A DNA stretch of 42,493 nucleotides from Sulfurimonas sp. MAG313 (GCF_029216045.1 NZ_JAEMVE010000007.1:1-42493); one strand, 5' to 3'; counted from the first letter of the stretch, positions 25,128 to 34,406 are shown. The notes: generated by a model not told the origin, from the sequence alone. Program-made: numbers and translations.

Positions 25128-25919
25128 TTAAGGTGCTATTGTATACGAAACACGTGTCGAGGTAACTTCTCCAATCCAAAAGACATTTCCTAAGATGGCT
25201 TTTTTCACATGTCCTGCTGCATCAAGTCCAATTAATATATCCATCATAGTATCGTCTTTTGAAAAAGGCTGTATATGCAAACGAAAAATATCGGTGATAT
25301 CTGTATCTAAAAGCTCAAGGGCTTTTTGTTTCTCTTTTTTTTGAAGAAAAAATATAGTGACACTTTTTTTGTGGTTATGCGCACCTACGGCTATAAGTTC
25401 ATAAACTTTATTCTCAGCATTACACGAGTTTAAGGCATTTAGATAAGAGCTGAAAATATCTTGACTTGTGTAGATGTCAAGACTGGAATTTTCATCGGAG
25501 TGCTCTTGTTCTTGTGTTTTTATAAGTTTAAAAACTATGGGGTCAAAATGACTTGACTTAACCCACTTGCTTCGTTGAATTCTAAGGGTTATTTCTTCTT
25601 TTTCGTGATTAAAGGTATACGTTTGGATAGTTTCTTTTCGTGTTGTTTTTCGGTATTTGTAAAAACTGTCTGAAAGGTACTTTCCATTAACAATTTTCCC
25701 CTTACTAATGTAAGTTTCCATACGGTTTCCACTTAAAACAGCAGCTGTTCCTGTAGTTGTGGCCGTGACACTCATACTATACGTCTTACCATCATCTTCA
25801 ATTACTACATCTGAATAACCAACACTTCCAAACAAACCAACATCAACCCTATATCGTGCATTAAAGGTTTGAGAAAATAAGACTTGTACCAGTATCAGGA
25901 TGGAAATAAATAACTTCAT
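25128..25919 (-). CDS. DUF3108-like exported protein
   Basis: Secreted protein with a signal peptide (K-L-F-I-S-I-L-I-L-V, ending F-S-Q) and a beta-rich body starting A-R-Y-R-V-D-V-G-L-F-G-S-V-G-Y, like DUF3108 proteins. These are periplasmic or outer-membrane-associated and uncharacterised. Length 263. Convergent with the Rrf2 gene, whose stop is 12 nt away; divergent from the next gene. Confidence 0.65.
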   Translation of the reverse strand: MKLFISILILVQVLFSQTFNARYRVDVGLFGSVGYSDVVIEDDGKTYSMSVTATTTGTAAVLSGNRMETYISKGKIVNGKYLSDSFYKYRKTTRKETIQTYTFNHEKEEITLRIQRSKWVKSSHFDPIVFKLIKTQEQEHSDENSSLDIYTSQDIFSSYLNALNSCNAENKVYELIAVGAHNHKKSVTIFFLQKKEKQKALELLDTDITDIFRLHIQPFSKDDTMMDILIGLDAAGHVKKAILGNVFWIGEVTSTRVSYTIAP

Positions 25920-25976
25920 GGTGTGACTTCTTTCTAAAGTGCTTAGGATTATTTGCTTGGTAGAAGAATGCTTTGC

Positions 25977-25982
25977 TATAAT
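25977..25982 (+). promoter_or_regulatory. -10 box 6 nt before lipoprotein start (leaderless)
   Basis: TATAAT preceded by TTTGC (extended -10), then ACATTT and the ATG at 25989. No ribosome-binding site is present. Confidence 0.55.
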
Positions 25983-25988
25983 ACATTT

Positions 25989-26621
25989 ATGATTTTAAAA
26001 TTTAGTTTAATGATTATACTACTGTTTTCTTTTAGTGCCTGTGAACTTTTTGAAGATTCACTGCAAAAGCAAGAAAAGAAACAAGAATTAGCACTTAAAA
26101 CCTTAGAAATTCAACAAGAAAAAGAACTAGCTAATCTAAATATGCAAAAAACTTTAGCACAACTTGATAAGCAAAAATCACTTGAACTTCAACAAATGCA
26201 AAATGATATAAGAGAAAAAGAATTAAGTGCAAACAGCGAAAAAGAGCTGGAACTTATTAAGCAAAAGGTACTTTTACAAGATAGTAATAATCTTTTAGAT
26301 TTTCAAAAATATCTTTTATTGTTTTTAGGGATACTAGTAGTCGTAATAGCTACTTTTGTTTTTTACTATATGAAAAGAAAACATGAAGATGAACTACGGG
26401 CCTATAATGATAACTTGAAAAAGTACTTTTATATGAAAGAAAATGAATCGCGTATGAAGATTGCAGAAAAGATATTAGATACCATATCTGAAGGGGACTT
26501 GTCTAAGGATAATGAGCAAAAGCTTATTAATGCCTTTTCAAAGGACCAATACGATTATGAAGCACAAGACGCAGAAGTCTTAGAAATAATAGAGCACAAA
26601 AAGGAAGAAAATGAAGTTTAG
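25989..26621 (+). CDS. Putative lipoprotein with coiled coil and membrane segment
   Basis: Function not recognised. Seen: lipoprotein-like signal ending F-S-A-C (residue 18), a Q/E/K-rich coiled coil (about 25-95), a hydrophobic segment (about 103-125), and a charged C-terminal half. The F-S-A-C lipobox is imperfect because leucine is absent at -3. The ATG at 25989 is chosen over an upstream extension of 12 codons because it begins the signal sequence and sits 6 nt after a -10 box. It overlaps the next gene by 11 nt. Confidence 0.65.
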   Translation: MILKFSLMIILLFSFSACELFEDSLQKQEKKQELALKTLEIQQEKELANLNMQKTLAQLDKQKSLELQQMQNDIREKELSANSEKELELIKQKVLLQDSNNLLDFQKYLLLFLGILVVVIATFVFYYMKRKHEDELRAYNDNLKKYFYMKENESRMKIAEKILDTISEGDLSKDNEQKLINAFSKDQYDYEAQDAEVLEIIEHKKEENEV

Positions 26622-27957
26622 CGAGTTTGAATTAGGTAATGCTATTATAGAAGGGATAAAAGATGCTGGTTATACCAAGGCAACTCCTGTTCAAGAAGCC
26701 ACCATCCCTTTTGCTCTTAAAGGCAGAGATATCTTGGCTTCAGCAAAAACAGGGACGGGTAAAACAGCGAGTTTTTTATTGCCTATTATTCAAAGATTGA
26801 TTTTAAACCCTAGTGAAACAGAATTTAGACACCCTCGCGCTCTTGTCGTAGCCCCTACACGTGAACTTGCACGACAAATAGGTGAAAGCTTTAAACTATA
26901 TGCAGGTCATACACAATTAAAATTTATGGTGCTTGATGGAGGAGGGAAACTTCCTTCACAAATTAAAAAGGTGGAAGCCGGTTTAGATGTAATTATTGCG
27001 ACCCCAGGTCGCTTAATTGATTTAGATAAACTAAAAAAACTTTCTTTATCACGTATTGAAGTGTTAGTCTTAGATGAGGCCGATACTATTTTTGACATGG
27101 GCTTTATTCGTGACTTAGAAGTTATTTTAAAGCTACTTCCAGCGAAGCATCAAAATATGCTTTTTTCGGCCACCTTTCCTGCTACAGTTAAACGCTTAAG
27201 TGAAAATCTTTTGAAAAATCCTGAGCACATCACCGTAGATAGACTGGGCACTACAGCAGATGATATTAAGCAAGTTGTGTATTCAGTAGATAAAGACAAG
27301 AAATCTGAATTTCTTTCGTATATGATAGGCGCACAAAACTGGCAACAGGTCTTGGTTTTTGCTAGAACCAAGGTCTTGGCTCAAAAAATTGAAGACGACA
27401 TGATAGAGTCGGGACTGAGTGCAAGTTCTATTCATGGGGATAAGAAACAAGGGGCACGCACAAAGGCTTTAACCGCTTTTAAAGAAGGAAAATTTAGAGT
27501 CTTAGTGGCAACAGATATTGCGGCACGTGGACTAGATATCGAAGGTCTTCCTTACGTGATTAACTTTGACTTACCCAAGCATTCTGAAGAATATATTCAT
27601 AGAATAGGTCGAACAGGTCGAGCCGGTAAAAAAGGTTTGGCCATCTCTTTTGTCTCGCCTGATGATGAGGGAATGCTTAGAAATATAGAACAATTATTAC
27701 GAGTTAAAATCCCTCAACGACGTATGCGTGGGTATGAGCCACAAGAACGTCCTGAAGGAAAACAAAAACATTATGAGCATAAAAAAGAAGATATTAAAGG
27801 TGCCTTTGGTCATAAACGTAAAAAGACACCGGCTAAAAGTAAAAAAACATCCAAACGTGGTGTGTCTAAACGCGCGGCAGATGCTCAAATAACAACAAGA
27901 GAATCTTCTAAGAAAAGCAAGGGTTCAAAAGATAAATCTGGAAGAGGAAGAAGATAA
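26611..27957 (+). CDS. DEAD-box RNA helicase (RhlE-like)
   Basis: ATP-dependent RNA helicase involved in ribosome assembly or mRNA turnover. Seen: Q-motif F with A-T-P-V-Q, Walker A A-K-T-G-T-G-K-T (about 44-51), D-E-A-D (about 153-156), S-A-T, and H-R-I-G-R-T-G-R-A-G (about 330-339). The last 75 residues are a lysine/arginine-rich tail, as in RhlE proteins. The gene overlaps the lipoprotein gene before it and its stop overlaps the next start (TAATG), so the three form one unit. Assignment to RhlE rather than other DEAD-box types is moderate. Confidence 0.92.
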   Translation: MKFSEFELGNAIIEGIKDAGYTKATPVQEATIPFALKGRDILASAKTGTGKTASFLLPIIQRLILNPSETEFRHPRALVVAPTRELARQIGESFKLYAGHTQLKFMVLDGGGKLPSQIKKVEAGLDVIIATPGRLIDLDKLKKLSLSRIEVLVLDEADTIFDMGFIRDLEVILKLLPAKHQNMLFSATFPATVKRLSENLLKNPEHITVDRLGTTADDIKQVVYSVDKDKKSEFLSYMIGAQNWQQVLVFARTKVLAQKIEDDMIESGLSASSIHGDKKQGARTKALTAFKEGKFRVLVATDIAARGLDIEGLPYVINFDLPKHSEEYIHRIGRTGRAGKKGLAISFVSPDDEGMLRNIEQLLRVKIPQRRMRGYEPQERPEGKQKHYEHKKEDIKGAFGHKRKKTPAKSKKTSKRGVSKRAADAQITTRESSKKSKGSKDKSGRGRR

Positions 27958-28295
27958 TGCAAGAATGCACGTGGGTATCTGCTATTAATACAAAAAACCA
28001 GTTAGGTGTTTTGTTAAGCTTAGTAGAAAGTGGGGCTCTTGAAGAACTGTTTATTGCTCAATGTTTAGATTCTGAGGTGGCAGGAACATCTTGGAAGGTT
28101 GGACAAATTATTGTTTTTGCTTTTTCACAAGGAGTAGGTATTAAGTCGGAACTTGACGCTATTTCTGAAACATGGGATTTAGATAAGATACAAGACAGCT
28201 ATTTTGAAGAGATAGATGGCACACACGCCCTGAAAAATGTACTTTTTCCTGAATCTGATGCACAAGAAGAACAAATTATCGCGCAACTGCGCTAA
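27957..28295 (+). CDS. Conserved-looking protein of unknown function
   Basis: Not recognised. 112 residues, soluble and acidic, with no signal peptide or membrane segment; two cysteines and four tryptophans. The ATG overlaps the helicase stop by one base (TAATG), which indicates coupled translation. An AT-rich hairpin (TATACTT at 28302-28308 with AAGTATA at 28334-28340) follows and may end the transcript. Confidence 0.6.
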   Translation: MQECTWVSAINTKNQLGVLLSLVESGALEELFIAQCLDSEVAGTSWKVGQIIVFAFSQGVGIKSELDAISETWDLDKIQDSYFEEIDGTHALKNVLFPESDAQEEQIIAQLR

Positions 28296-28385
28296 TTTAG
28301 ATATACTTATAAAAATTTATAACATAATTTTTTAAGTATAAACAATTTATATTTATAACAATATGAAGATACTTAGATGTTACAA

Positions 28386-28415
28386 TTGACAAATGTGACT
28401 CTTATCCTTTAAAAT
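28386..28415 (+). promoter_or_regulatory. Sigma-70 promoter before gene at 28457
   Basis: TTGACA (28386-28391), 18-nt spacer, TAAAAT (28410-28415). The spacer start and the region after the -10 box contain TGTGAC and GTCACA as an inverted pair. Confidence 0.55.
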
Positions 28416-28456
28416 TTTGTCACAAGACTAACCTAGACAAATAGGCATATACCCAT

Positions 28457-29602
28457 TTGTTATATCTTATATATACAGGAAACAATATTCTTAATCTGCC
28501 TAAAAGCATCGCTAACTTAGATACCTCTGATATAGGCGATAATCTACTTTATTATGATTACAGTATCAAACATCTTTTAAAGCTAGATGAGAAGGGTATA
28601 GATAAACAACTTCCTGAATATTTAAGTTCATATCGCTCTTTTGAAGGGGCGGTGTACGAAAATTACTTATATGAAAAACTTCTTATATACATGAAGAAAA
28701 ACCCTCAAATCGGTCAGTTTATCTTAAAAGGCCCCCACGCCAAAACATCTGAAGCGCAATCAAATTCTTTGTATGTGAACAACAAGGGTCAGATTATTTA
28801 CCGAACACGTTCTATAGAGATAAATGAATTTGATGGTCTGATTGTTAATGAAAAAGAGATCTTTTTCATAGAAATGACCCTAATTAAGTCGGTTACTAAC
28901 TTAAAGCGTCGTTTACGAAAGAAAAAAGCTCTTTTAGAAGTTTTATTTCCTGATCATGAAATTAAGGCGCTTATTATCCTTTGTGAAGGCGTTAGTGGAA
29001 GTAAACAACTTCCTTCTTACTGTACGGTATGGATAACAAAACCTTTTGTAGCAGATGATGTATATGCTTGGCTGAAGGATAAAAATAGACGTAAACGTGT
29101 GCCTTTTTTAAGTCACAAGGCAGATAACCTAGTAGGCGATGAAGTGCTAAATGTGTTTCCTTTTAGATACTACAACTCTTTAGGTTGGATGTTACGACGT
29201 TTACGTGCTAAGAAGAATTCTGTTTTAAACATGGGCTTTTTAAAAACGGAAGTGTGTACCCGTTATATTGATTTATTTACAAAGGTATACTTAGGGTATA
29301 TGGATAAGTCTCAATTTGAAATCATGTATCCAGAAGTGCCTAATGTAACGGATAAAGTAGTGGTGTCCATAGAAAAAGACCATACAGGGGCTCTGCTTTT
29401 AACCTATTTTATGCAGTACAGTCGTAAAAAACTTGATAATGTAGTGATTAAAAACTCTAAGGCTACCGTTAATAAAAAAGACCCGTATGGTATTTCAGTT
29501 ACGGAAGTCTTTCATTCTCTTCGTATTATGGACGATTCTTATGTTCTTAGTATAAAAAATATTCATATTGTTGAAAAGCTACTTCGTTCTTTAGACCCTT
29601 AA
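28457..29602 (+). CDS. Uncharacterised protein, possible PD-(D/E)XK fold
   Basis: Not assigned to a named family. The middle looks like a PD-(D/E)XK-type core: an acidic helix with S-F-E-G-A-V-Y-E-N-Y (61-70), then E-F-D-G-L-I-V (124-130) and F-F-I-E-M-T (136-141), followed by a basic helix (K-R-R-L-R-K-K-K). D126 and E139 would be the metal ligands, while the usual E-x-K lysine is T141, with K144 nearby. The C-terminal 170 residues are unlike anything recognised. The start is TTG at 28457, the only option after an in-frame stop at 28442. It converges on truA with a 4-nt stop overlap. Nuclease activity is inference. Confidence 0.65.
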   Translation: MLYLIYTGNNILNLPKSIANLDTSDIGDNLLYYDYSIKHLLKLDEKGIDKQLPEYLSSYRSFEGAVYENYLYEKLLIYMKKNPQIGQFILKGPHAKTSEAQSNSLYVNNKGQIIYRTRSIEINEFDGLIVNEKEIFFIEMTLIKSVTNLKRRLRKKKALLEVLFPDHEIKALIILCEGVSGSKQLPSYCTVWITKPFVADDVYAWLKDKNRRKRVPFLSHKADNLVGDEVLNVFPFRYYNSLGWMLRRLRAKKNSVLNMGFLKTEVCTRYIDLFTKVYLGYMDKSQFEIMYPEVPNVTDKVVVSIEKDHTGALLLTYFMQYSRKKLDNVVIKNSKATVNKKDPYGISVTEVFHSLRIMDDSYVLSIKNIHIVEKLLRSLDP

Positions 29603-30327
29603 TAAATTATATTGGAAAGATAAAGACCGTTTGCGGGAGCAGGCTTTTTATTATGAATCTTGATGTTTTCAAGTTGTTCACTTAAATCATCTTCATTTAA
29701 ATTACCTTCATTTATTTTTAATAAAAATGCCACCATTAAACGAATTTGAGAACGTAAAAATCCATTAGCCTCAAAATATAAGATGGTTTTATTTTTGTAG
29801 GCGTACACTTTGGCCTTATAAATAGTTCGTATATTAGTACGTGTGACAGAACCACTTTTTTTAAAGCTAGAAAAATCATGTTCACCTTCAAATAATATAA
29901 TGGCTTCTTGCATGCCTGCAAGATTTATAGGTTTTGATATAAACGTGATAAAGGCATCTTCAAAAGGATTTGAACTTTGTTCAGATAATACATATCTATA
30001 GACCCTTCTTTTAGCACTGTACCTTGAATGAAAGTCTTTACTACAAGGACTTATGTGTCGGATTTGTATAGAAGGTGGAAGCTTGTGGTTGAGTAGGTCT
30101 TTGAGCTTTTGCATGTTAGAAAAAAAAGAAGGAACCTCACAATGCATGACTTGCTTAAAGGCATGTACTCCTGCATCAGTTCGCCCACTAGCATGAAGTT
30201 TAGAATGAATATTTAAGCTTTTAAAGACTTCATATAATTGACCCATAATAGTGTTTTTGGTATGAAGTTGAACTTGCGAACCCTCATAAGAAGAACCGTT
30301 ATAAGACAGTATTATTTTAATGTGCAT
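29599..30327 (-). CDS. truA: tRNA pseudouridine38-40 synthase TruA
   Basis: Converts uridines 38-40 in the tRNA anticodon arm to pseudouridine. Seen: the catalytic aspartate in G-R-T-D-A-G-V-H-A (about 48-56), Y-R-Y-V-L, F-E-G-E-H-D-F-S-S-F (about 145-154) and F-L-R-S-Q-I-R-L-M-V near the end. Length 242 is usual. It is the last gene of the run coaBC - uppS - prepilin peptidase - truA. Confidence 0.94.
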   Translation of the reverse strand: MHIKIILSYNGSSYEGSQVQLHTKNTIMGQLYEVFKSLNIHSKLHASGRTDAGVHAFKQVMHCEVPSFFSNMQKLKDLLNHKLPPSIQIRHISPCSKDFHSRYSAKRRVYRYVLSEQSSNPFEDAFITFISKPINLAGMQEAIILFEGEHDFSSFKKSGSVTRTNIRTIYKAKVYAYKNKTILYFEANGFLRSQIRLMVAFLLKINEGNLNEDDLSEQLENIKIHNKKPAPANGLYLSNIIY

Positions 30328-30377
30328 GTTTAAATACAGCTCTTTACTTAGGACTTGATAGAAGTTTTTCCTGAACT

Positions 30378-31127
30378 TTAGCCATATAGATTATTCCAAT
30401 ACTCAATAAAGGCAAAGTCGAAAATATAAACGATAAATAAGGCCATGGCTAAAAAAGGTACAAAGGGCACCATCTTAGATTCATCGGTTTCATTTCTCAT
30501 AATAAGCATAATAGGAAGGGCTAAAAGTGCCGATACAAAAATAGCCATCAATCCTAATTGAATACCAACCATAGCCCCCATAGTTCCAGCAACCATTAAA
30601 TCACCTTCACCTAGAGCCTCTCTTTTCATAAAATAGGAAAGGTAAAAACGTAAAAGAGCAAAACCTCCTACAAAAAGAAGGGTATGTTGAAAGTTAATAA
30701 CAAAGCCTTCTAAGCTTAGTGCCGCCATCATAGCGGTGGTCATGGCTAAAAGGTTTAAACTATCTGGAACCATTTTAATATAAAAATCAATAACAGATAA
30801 GGCAAGTAAAAAGCTAAAGGATAAAGATATCATTAAGGCCATATATCCAAAGCCTAATTTGAAAAATACTGCTCCAAAAATAATACCACTAAGAAGTTCG
30901 ACTATAGGATATTGAATAGAAATTTTTTCCTTACAAAAGGCACATTTACCTCTTAAAAAGAGCCAAGAGAATAAAGGAATATTATGATAAATCTTTAAAG
31001 GAGTTTTACATTTTGGACAATGTGACGCTGGGAAGGCGACATTTTCATTATGCGGTATACGCGCAATTAAAACATTTAAAAATGAGCCAAATACTAAACC
31101 AATTAAAATTACAAATGCGAGTGTCAT
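30378..31127 (-). CDS. Type IV prepilin peptidase / methyltransferase
   Basis: Membrane aspartyl protease (A24) that cleaves and N-methylates type IV prepilins or pseudopilins. Seen: N-terminal G-S-F-L-N-V-L-I-A-R-I-P, two C-x-x-C pairs (C38/C41 and C62/C65 approximately) of the zinc-binding methylase loop, and catalytic aspartates in L-S-V-I-D-F-Y and G-E-G-D. Length 249 is normal. It overlaps uppS by 4 nt. No pilin genes are in the window. Confidence 0.92.
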   Translation of the reverse strand: MTLAFVILIGLVFGSFLNVLIARIPHNENVAFPASHCPKCKTPLKIYHNIPLFSWLFLRGKCAFCKEKISIQYPIVELLSGIIFGAVFFKLGFGYMALMISLSFSFLLALSVIDFYIKMVPDSLNLLAMTTAMMAALSLEGFVINFQHTLLFVGGFALLRFYLSYFMKREALGEGDLMVAGTMGAMVGIQLGLMAIFVSALLALPIMLIMRNETDESKMVPFVPFLAMALFIVYIFDFAFIEYWNNLYG

Positions 31128-31798
31128 TTGATGCCTCCGAAGCGTCGTTCTATACTTTTATATGAGTCAATTATTTCACCTAACTCTTTACTTGTAAAGT
31201 CTGGCCATAAGGTGTCGGTAAAAAAGAGTTCAGCGTAAGCTGCTTGCCAAAGCATGTAGTTTGATAGTCTATGATCACCACCACTTCGTATGAGTAAATC
31301 TACATTATGTTTACAATCAAGAGCATTACTAAGACTTTCTTCTGTAATCATTTCTGAATTTTTAAGAGAATTTACGGCTCTTAATATTTCATTTCTTGAG
31401 CCATAATTAAGGGCTAGGTGTTGTACTAAATTGTCACAGTGCTTGGTCTCTTCTTCTAAAATAATTATTTGTTTTTGAAGTGACGATGAAAATCGTGTGG
31501 CGTCACCAATCATTTCAAAACGAACTCCTAAATCTAAATAAGTAGGAAGTTCTTTTTTTAAGTAGTTAGCAAGGAGCTTCATTAAAAATTCAACTTCGAG
31601 CTTAGGTCGTTTCCAGTTTTCTGTGCTAAAGGCATATAATGTAAGTCTATCAACTTCAGGATGTTTTGAGCAGTACGTAGTGATTTCTCTAACTGTTTCA
31701 GAACCTGCTTCATGTCCTACAAAACGCTTTTTACCTTGCTTCTGAGCCCAACGACCATTTCCATCCATGATAATAGCGATATGTCTTACTTCATTCAC
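31124..31798 (-). CDS. uppS: Isoprenyl transferase (undecaprenyl diphosphate synthase)
   Basis: cis-Prenyltransferase making undecaprenyl diphosphate, the carrier for peptidoglycan and O-antigen. Seen: H-I-A-I-I-M-D-G-N-G-R-W-A (about 6-18), T-L-Y-A-F-S-T-E-N-W (about 53-62), and R-S-G-G-D-H-R-L-S-N-Y-M-L-W-Q (about 174-188). Usual form has R-T-x-G-x-x-R-x-S; here serine follows the arginine. Start is GTG at 31798 with AGGACA before it. Length 224. Confidence 0.93.
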   Translation of the reverse strand: MNEVRHIAIIMDGNGRWAQKQGKKRFVGHEAGSETVREITTYCSKHPEVDRLTLYAFSTENWKRPKLEVEFLMKLLANYLKKELPTYLDLGVRFEMIGDATRFSSSLQKQIIILEEETKHCDNLVQHLALNYGSRNEILRAVNSLKNSEMITEESLSNALDCKHNVDLLIRSGGDHRLSNYMLWQAAYAELFFTDTLWPDFTSKELGEIIDSYKSIERRFGGIK

Positions 31799-31820
31799 AA
31801 ATAATGTCCTGTTTATAATT

Positions 31821-31832
31821 TAGAGGTGCCCT
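31821..31832 (+). repeat. Dispersed repeat, copy 6 (TAGAGGTGCCCT)
   Basis: Exact 12-bp copy preceded by TATAATT, in the 59-nt gap between uppS and coaBC. Confidence 0.6.
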
Positions 31833-31857
31833 GTAATTATTGTACATGAAAGTACAT

Positions 31858-33093
31858 TTATAAAGACTTACAAAGTTCAAGAACTTCAAATGAAAGCAAG
31901 AGCTTTTCTTTGCTTGTAAGGCTTTTAGTAAAAGCGCTTGTAATAAACTCTATGGCATTATCATTTGTGCCAAAACTTGAGGCGTCTTTTAAAAGATTAT
32001 AACATACCGCGTTAAGCCCTTTATTCTTAAGCATGGCCTTAGCATTAGCTAGTCCAAGCTGTTTATCCATTTCGGCTTTAAAGCCTATAGCCTTAATACC
32101 AGTCTTATTTAGGTTTAAAAGTAGGTCTTCATTTTGTTTTAAATCTAAAGACCAACTCTCGCCTATATCTGACTTCTTAAGTTTTCCCTGCTTAGTGGAA
32201 GATGGGATATAGTCAGCAACAGCCGCCGCCATAAATACAAAGGGCTCTTTTTCTATCGTGCTAGATTTAGTTTTTGTTACAGCTGTAGAAACAGAGTTAT
32301 TAAGGTGCTCTTTCATTTCTATAGAGCTTTCAAACTTCATTTGAGTCATCGTTTCAGGAAGTCTTTGTGAAAATCGTGAGGCAATGATACTAACGTCTGC
32401 CCCTTTGAAAAACAAGGCAAGGGCTAAAGAAGAACCCATCTTCCCGCTTGAATAGTTAGAAAGATAACGTACATCATCTATTTTTTCTATACTTCCACCT
32501 GCGGTAACAATAGCTGATCTATTTGTCCAAAAATCTTCTTTTAAAAGTATCTGAGAGGTTTTAAAATAAATTTCTTCTATATCTATTAAGGCACCATCTC
32601 CCTTTGTATTACAGGCTAATAACTTGGTCTGAGTGTTCATTATGGTGTAATTCGCAAGGGCTAACATCTTCATAGAATGAGAAATAATAGGATTATGAAT
32701 CATATGTGTATTTGCAGCAGGACATAACAGCTTTTCTCTAGGATAGGCCAGTGCTGTTTGCAACAATAAGTTATCTGAAATACCACTTGAAAGCTTTGCA
32801 ATGGTATTAGCTGAGGCGGGAGCAATAACAAAGACATCTGCCCATTCACCAATTTTAATATGATTTAAGTCATTATCCCAAGATTCTGTATCGGAGTGTA
32901 AAACCTTGTGCATAGAGAGAGTTTCAAAGCTTAAAGGACTTATGAACTTCTTTGCTGATTCGCTCATAACCACACGCACTTGAGCACCACTCTTTACAAA
33001 AAGACGGATAAGCTCTAAAGATTTATAAATAGAAATAGAAGCGCTAACACCAAGAAGAATTTTTTTATCTTTTAATAGGTTTTCAAACATCAA
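31858..33093 (-). CDS. coaBC: CoaBC: phosphopantothenoylcysteine synthetase/decarboxylase
   Basis: Bifunctional CoA-synthesis enzyme. The N-terminal half is the FMN-dependent decarboxylase (CoaC), with G-V-S-A-S-I-S-I-Y, P-A-S-A-N-T and the cysteine in L-L-A-C-N. The C-terminal half is the synthetase (CoaB), with N-Y-S-S-G-K-M-G and A-A-A-V-A-D-Y. The CoaC substrate-recognition stretch, usually P-A-M-N-x-x-M, reads P-A-A-N-T-H-M, and the following G-x-G-R-M is G-D-G-A-L. These departures are unusual but both domains look whole. Length 411 is normal. Confidence 0.92.
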   Translation of the reverse strand: MMFENLLKDKKILLGVSASISIYKSLELIRLFVKSGAQVRVVMSESAKKFISPLSFETLSMHKVLHSDTESWDNDLNHIKIGEWADVFVIAPASANTIAKLSSGISDNLLLQTALAYPREKLLCPAANTHMIHNPIISHSMKMLALANYTIMNTQTKLLACNTKGDGALIDIEEIYFKTSQILLKEDFWTNRSAIVTAGGSIEKIDDVRYLSNYSSGKMGSSLALALFFKGADVSIIASRFSQRLPETMTQMKFESSIEMKEHLNNSVSTAVTKTKSSTIEKEPFVFMAAAVADYIPSSTKQGKLKKSDIGESWSLDLKQNEDLLLNLNKTGIKAIGFKAEMDKQLGLANAKAMLKNKGLNAVCYNLLKDASSFGTNDNAIEFITSAFTKSLTSKEKLLLSFEVLELCKSL

Positions 33094-33136
33094 ACTTCTT
33101 TTTTATGACATTTTACACTAATTTCTAACTTATCGC

Positions 33137-33142
33137 TATAAT
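33137..33142 (+). promoter_or_regulatory. -10 box of flavoprotein gene
   Basis: TATAAT 19 nt before the ATG at 33162, with an AAAGGAAG ribosome-binding site between them. Confidence 0.5.
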
Positions 33143-33161
33143 TTCATTAAAGGAAGCCTTT

Positions 33162-34406
33162 ATGCACACTCAAGAGCAGTATGATCTTATCGTTATTGGT
33201 TCGGGTGCGGCGGGTATGATGTCAGCTATTATAGCTGCGCGAGCAAACAAAAAAGTTTTACTCTTAGAAAAACTATCCAAGCTAGGTGCCAAACTCAAGG
33301 CAACGGGTGGAGGCAGATGCAATCTTACTAATACTCTCTCTAATGAGGATTTTATGGCACGATTTGGTAGGGAAGGTCGTTTTATGACGCCTGCGTTAGA
33401 AGCCTTTGATCATAAAAAACTTAGAGCATTTTTTGCAGATATTGGCGTGGAGTCCCATGCCCCTGATGGGTACAGAGTTTTTCCAATTACACATAATGCA
33501 GGAACTATTCTCACTGCCTTAGAAGAAGAAATGATACGAGTTGGTGTTGAGATACGGTGTAAACAACGTGTAGAAGAATTGCTCTTTAAAAATGAATGTA
33601 TGCAAGGGGTTAAAACACAAGACTCATCATATCTTTCAGCTAATGTTATTGTTGCCACTGGAGGAATGGGATACCCAGTTTTAGGTGCAGAAGGAGATGG
33701 TTATCCCCTAGCACAGTCTGTTGGCCATAAGGTGACAGAGCTTTTTCCTGCGATGATGCCTTTAAAGGTGAAAGAAACATGGGTGCAACATTGTAGAGCA
33801 GATACTATTGCTAAGGTAGAACTACGTGTGGACTTGAAAAAGGCAAAAAAACTTAGAGCAACGGGCGACTTAATCTTTACAAAATCAGGGATTCGAGGGC
33901 CTGTAGTCTTAGACTTTGCACGTGAAGTCACTCCTTTAATAGCAAAATATAAAGAGGTTCCTTTACTTCTTAATTTGACTAAAGGAAAAAATGAAGATGA
34001 ACTGTTTAAATACTTAAAAAAACAAATTGATATTAATTCACATCAATCAACACTTGAACTACTTAAAACCCTTCTTCCAGAGGCCTTAAGTATAGAACTA
34101 TGCAAATTAGCAGGAGCCGATTATACCCTAGGCTTTAACAAGTTAAAAGGACAGGTTAAAGCAGACTTGATTAAGCTCTTAGCGTGGACACCCTTAACGG
34201 TGATTGGGCATGATGGCTTTAAGATGGCGATGATTACACGAGGGGGTGTTTCTTTAAAAGAAATACATCCAGATACGATGGGATCAAAGGTGCTAAAAGG
34301 ACTATATTTTTGTGGTGAAGTGATGAATTTAGATGGACCTTGTGGGGGATACAACTTGCAATGGTCTTTTGCATCAGGATACCTTGCAGGAAAAAGTATT
34401 GGATAG
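33162..34406 (+). CDS. HI0933/YhiN-family flavoprotein
   Basis: FAD-dependent oxidoreductase of the HI0933-like family (YhiN/BaiN). Seen: dinucleotide-binding G-S-G-A-A-G (about 13-18), K-A-T-G-G-G-R-C-N-L-T-N (about 45-56), V-I-V-A-T-G-G-M-G-Y-P and C-terminal G-E-V-M-N-L-D-G-P-C-G-G-Y-N-L-Q-W. These are the strongly conserved family blocks. Physiological substrate is not established. Length 414. Stands alone with its own promoter. Confidence 0.92.
   Translation: MHTQEQYDLIVIGSGAAGMMSAIIAARANKKVLLLEKLSKLGAKLKATGGGRCNLTNTLSNEDFMARFGREGRFMTPALEAFDHKKLRAFFADIGVESHAPDGYRVFPITHNAGTILTALEEEMIRVGVEIRCKQRVEELLFKNECMQGVKTQDSSYLSANVIVATGGMGYPVLGAEGDGYPLAQSVGHKVTELFPAMMPLKVKETWVQHCRADTIAKVELRVDLKKAKKLRATGDLIFTKSGIRGPVVLDFAREVTPLIAKYKEVPLLLNLTKGKNEDELFKYLKKQIDINSHQSTLELLKTLLPEALSIELCKLAGADYTLGFNKLKGQVKADLIKLLAWTPLTVIGHDGFKMAMITRGGVSLKEIHPDTMGSKVLKGLYFCGEVMNLDGPCGGYNLQWSFASGYLAGKSIG

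Noticed and set aside
28394-28423. TGTGAC/GTCACA pair as an operator or CRP-type site
   Set aside because: Half-sites are short, far apart and AT-rich; no regulator is suggested, so it is only mentioned in the promoter entry.
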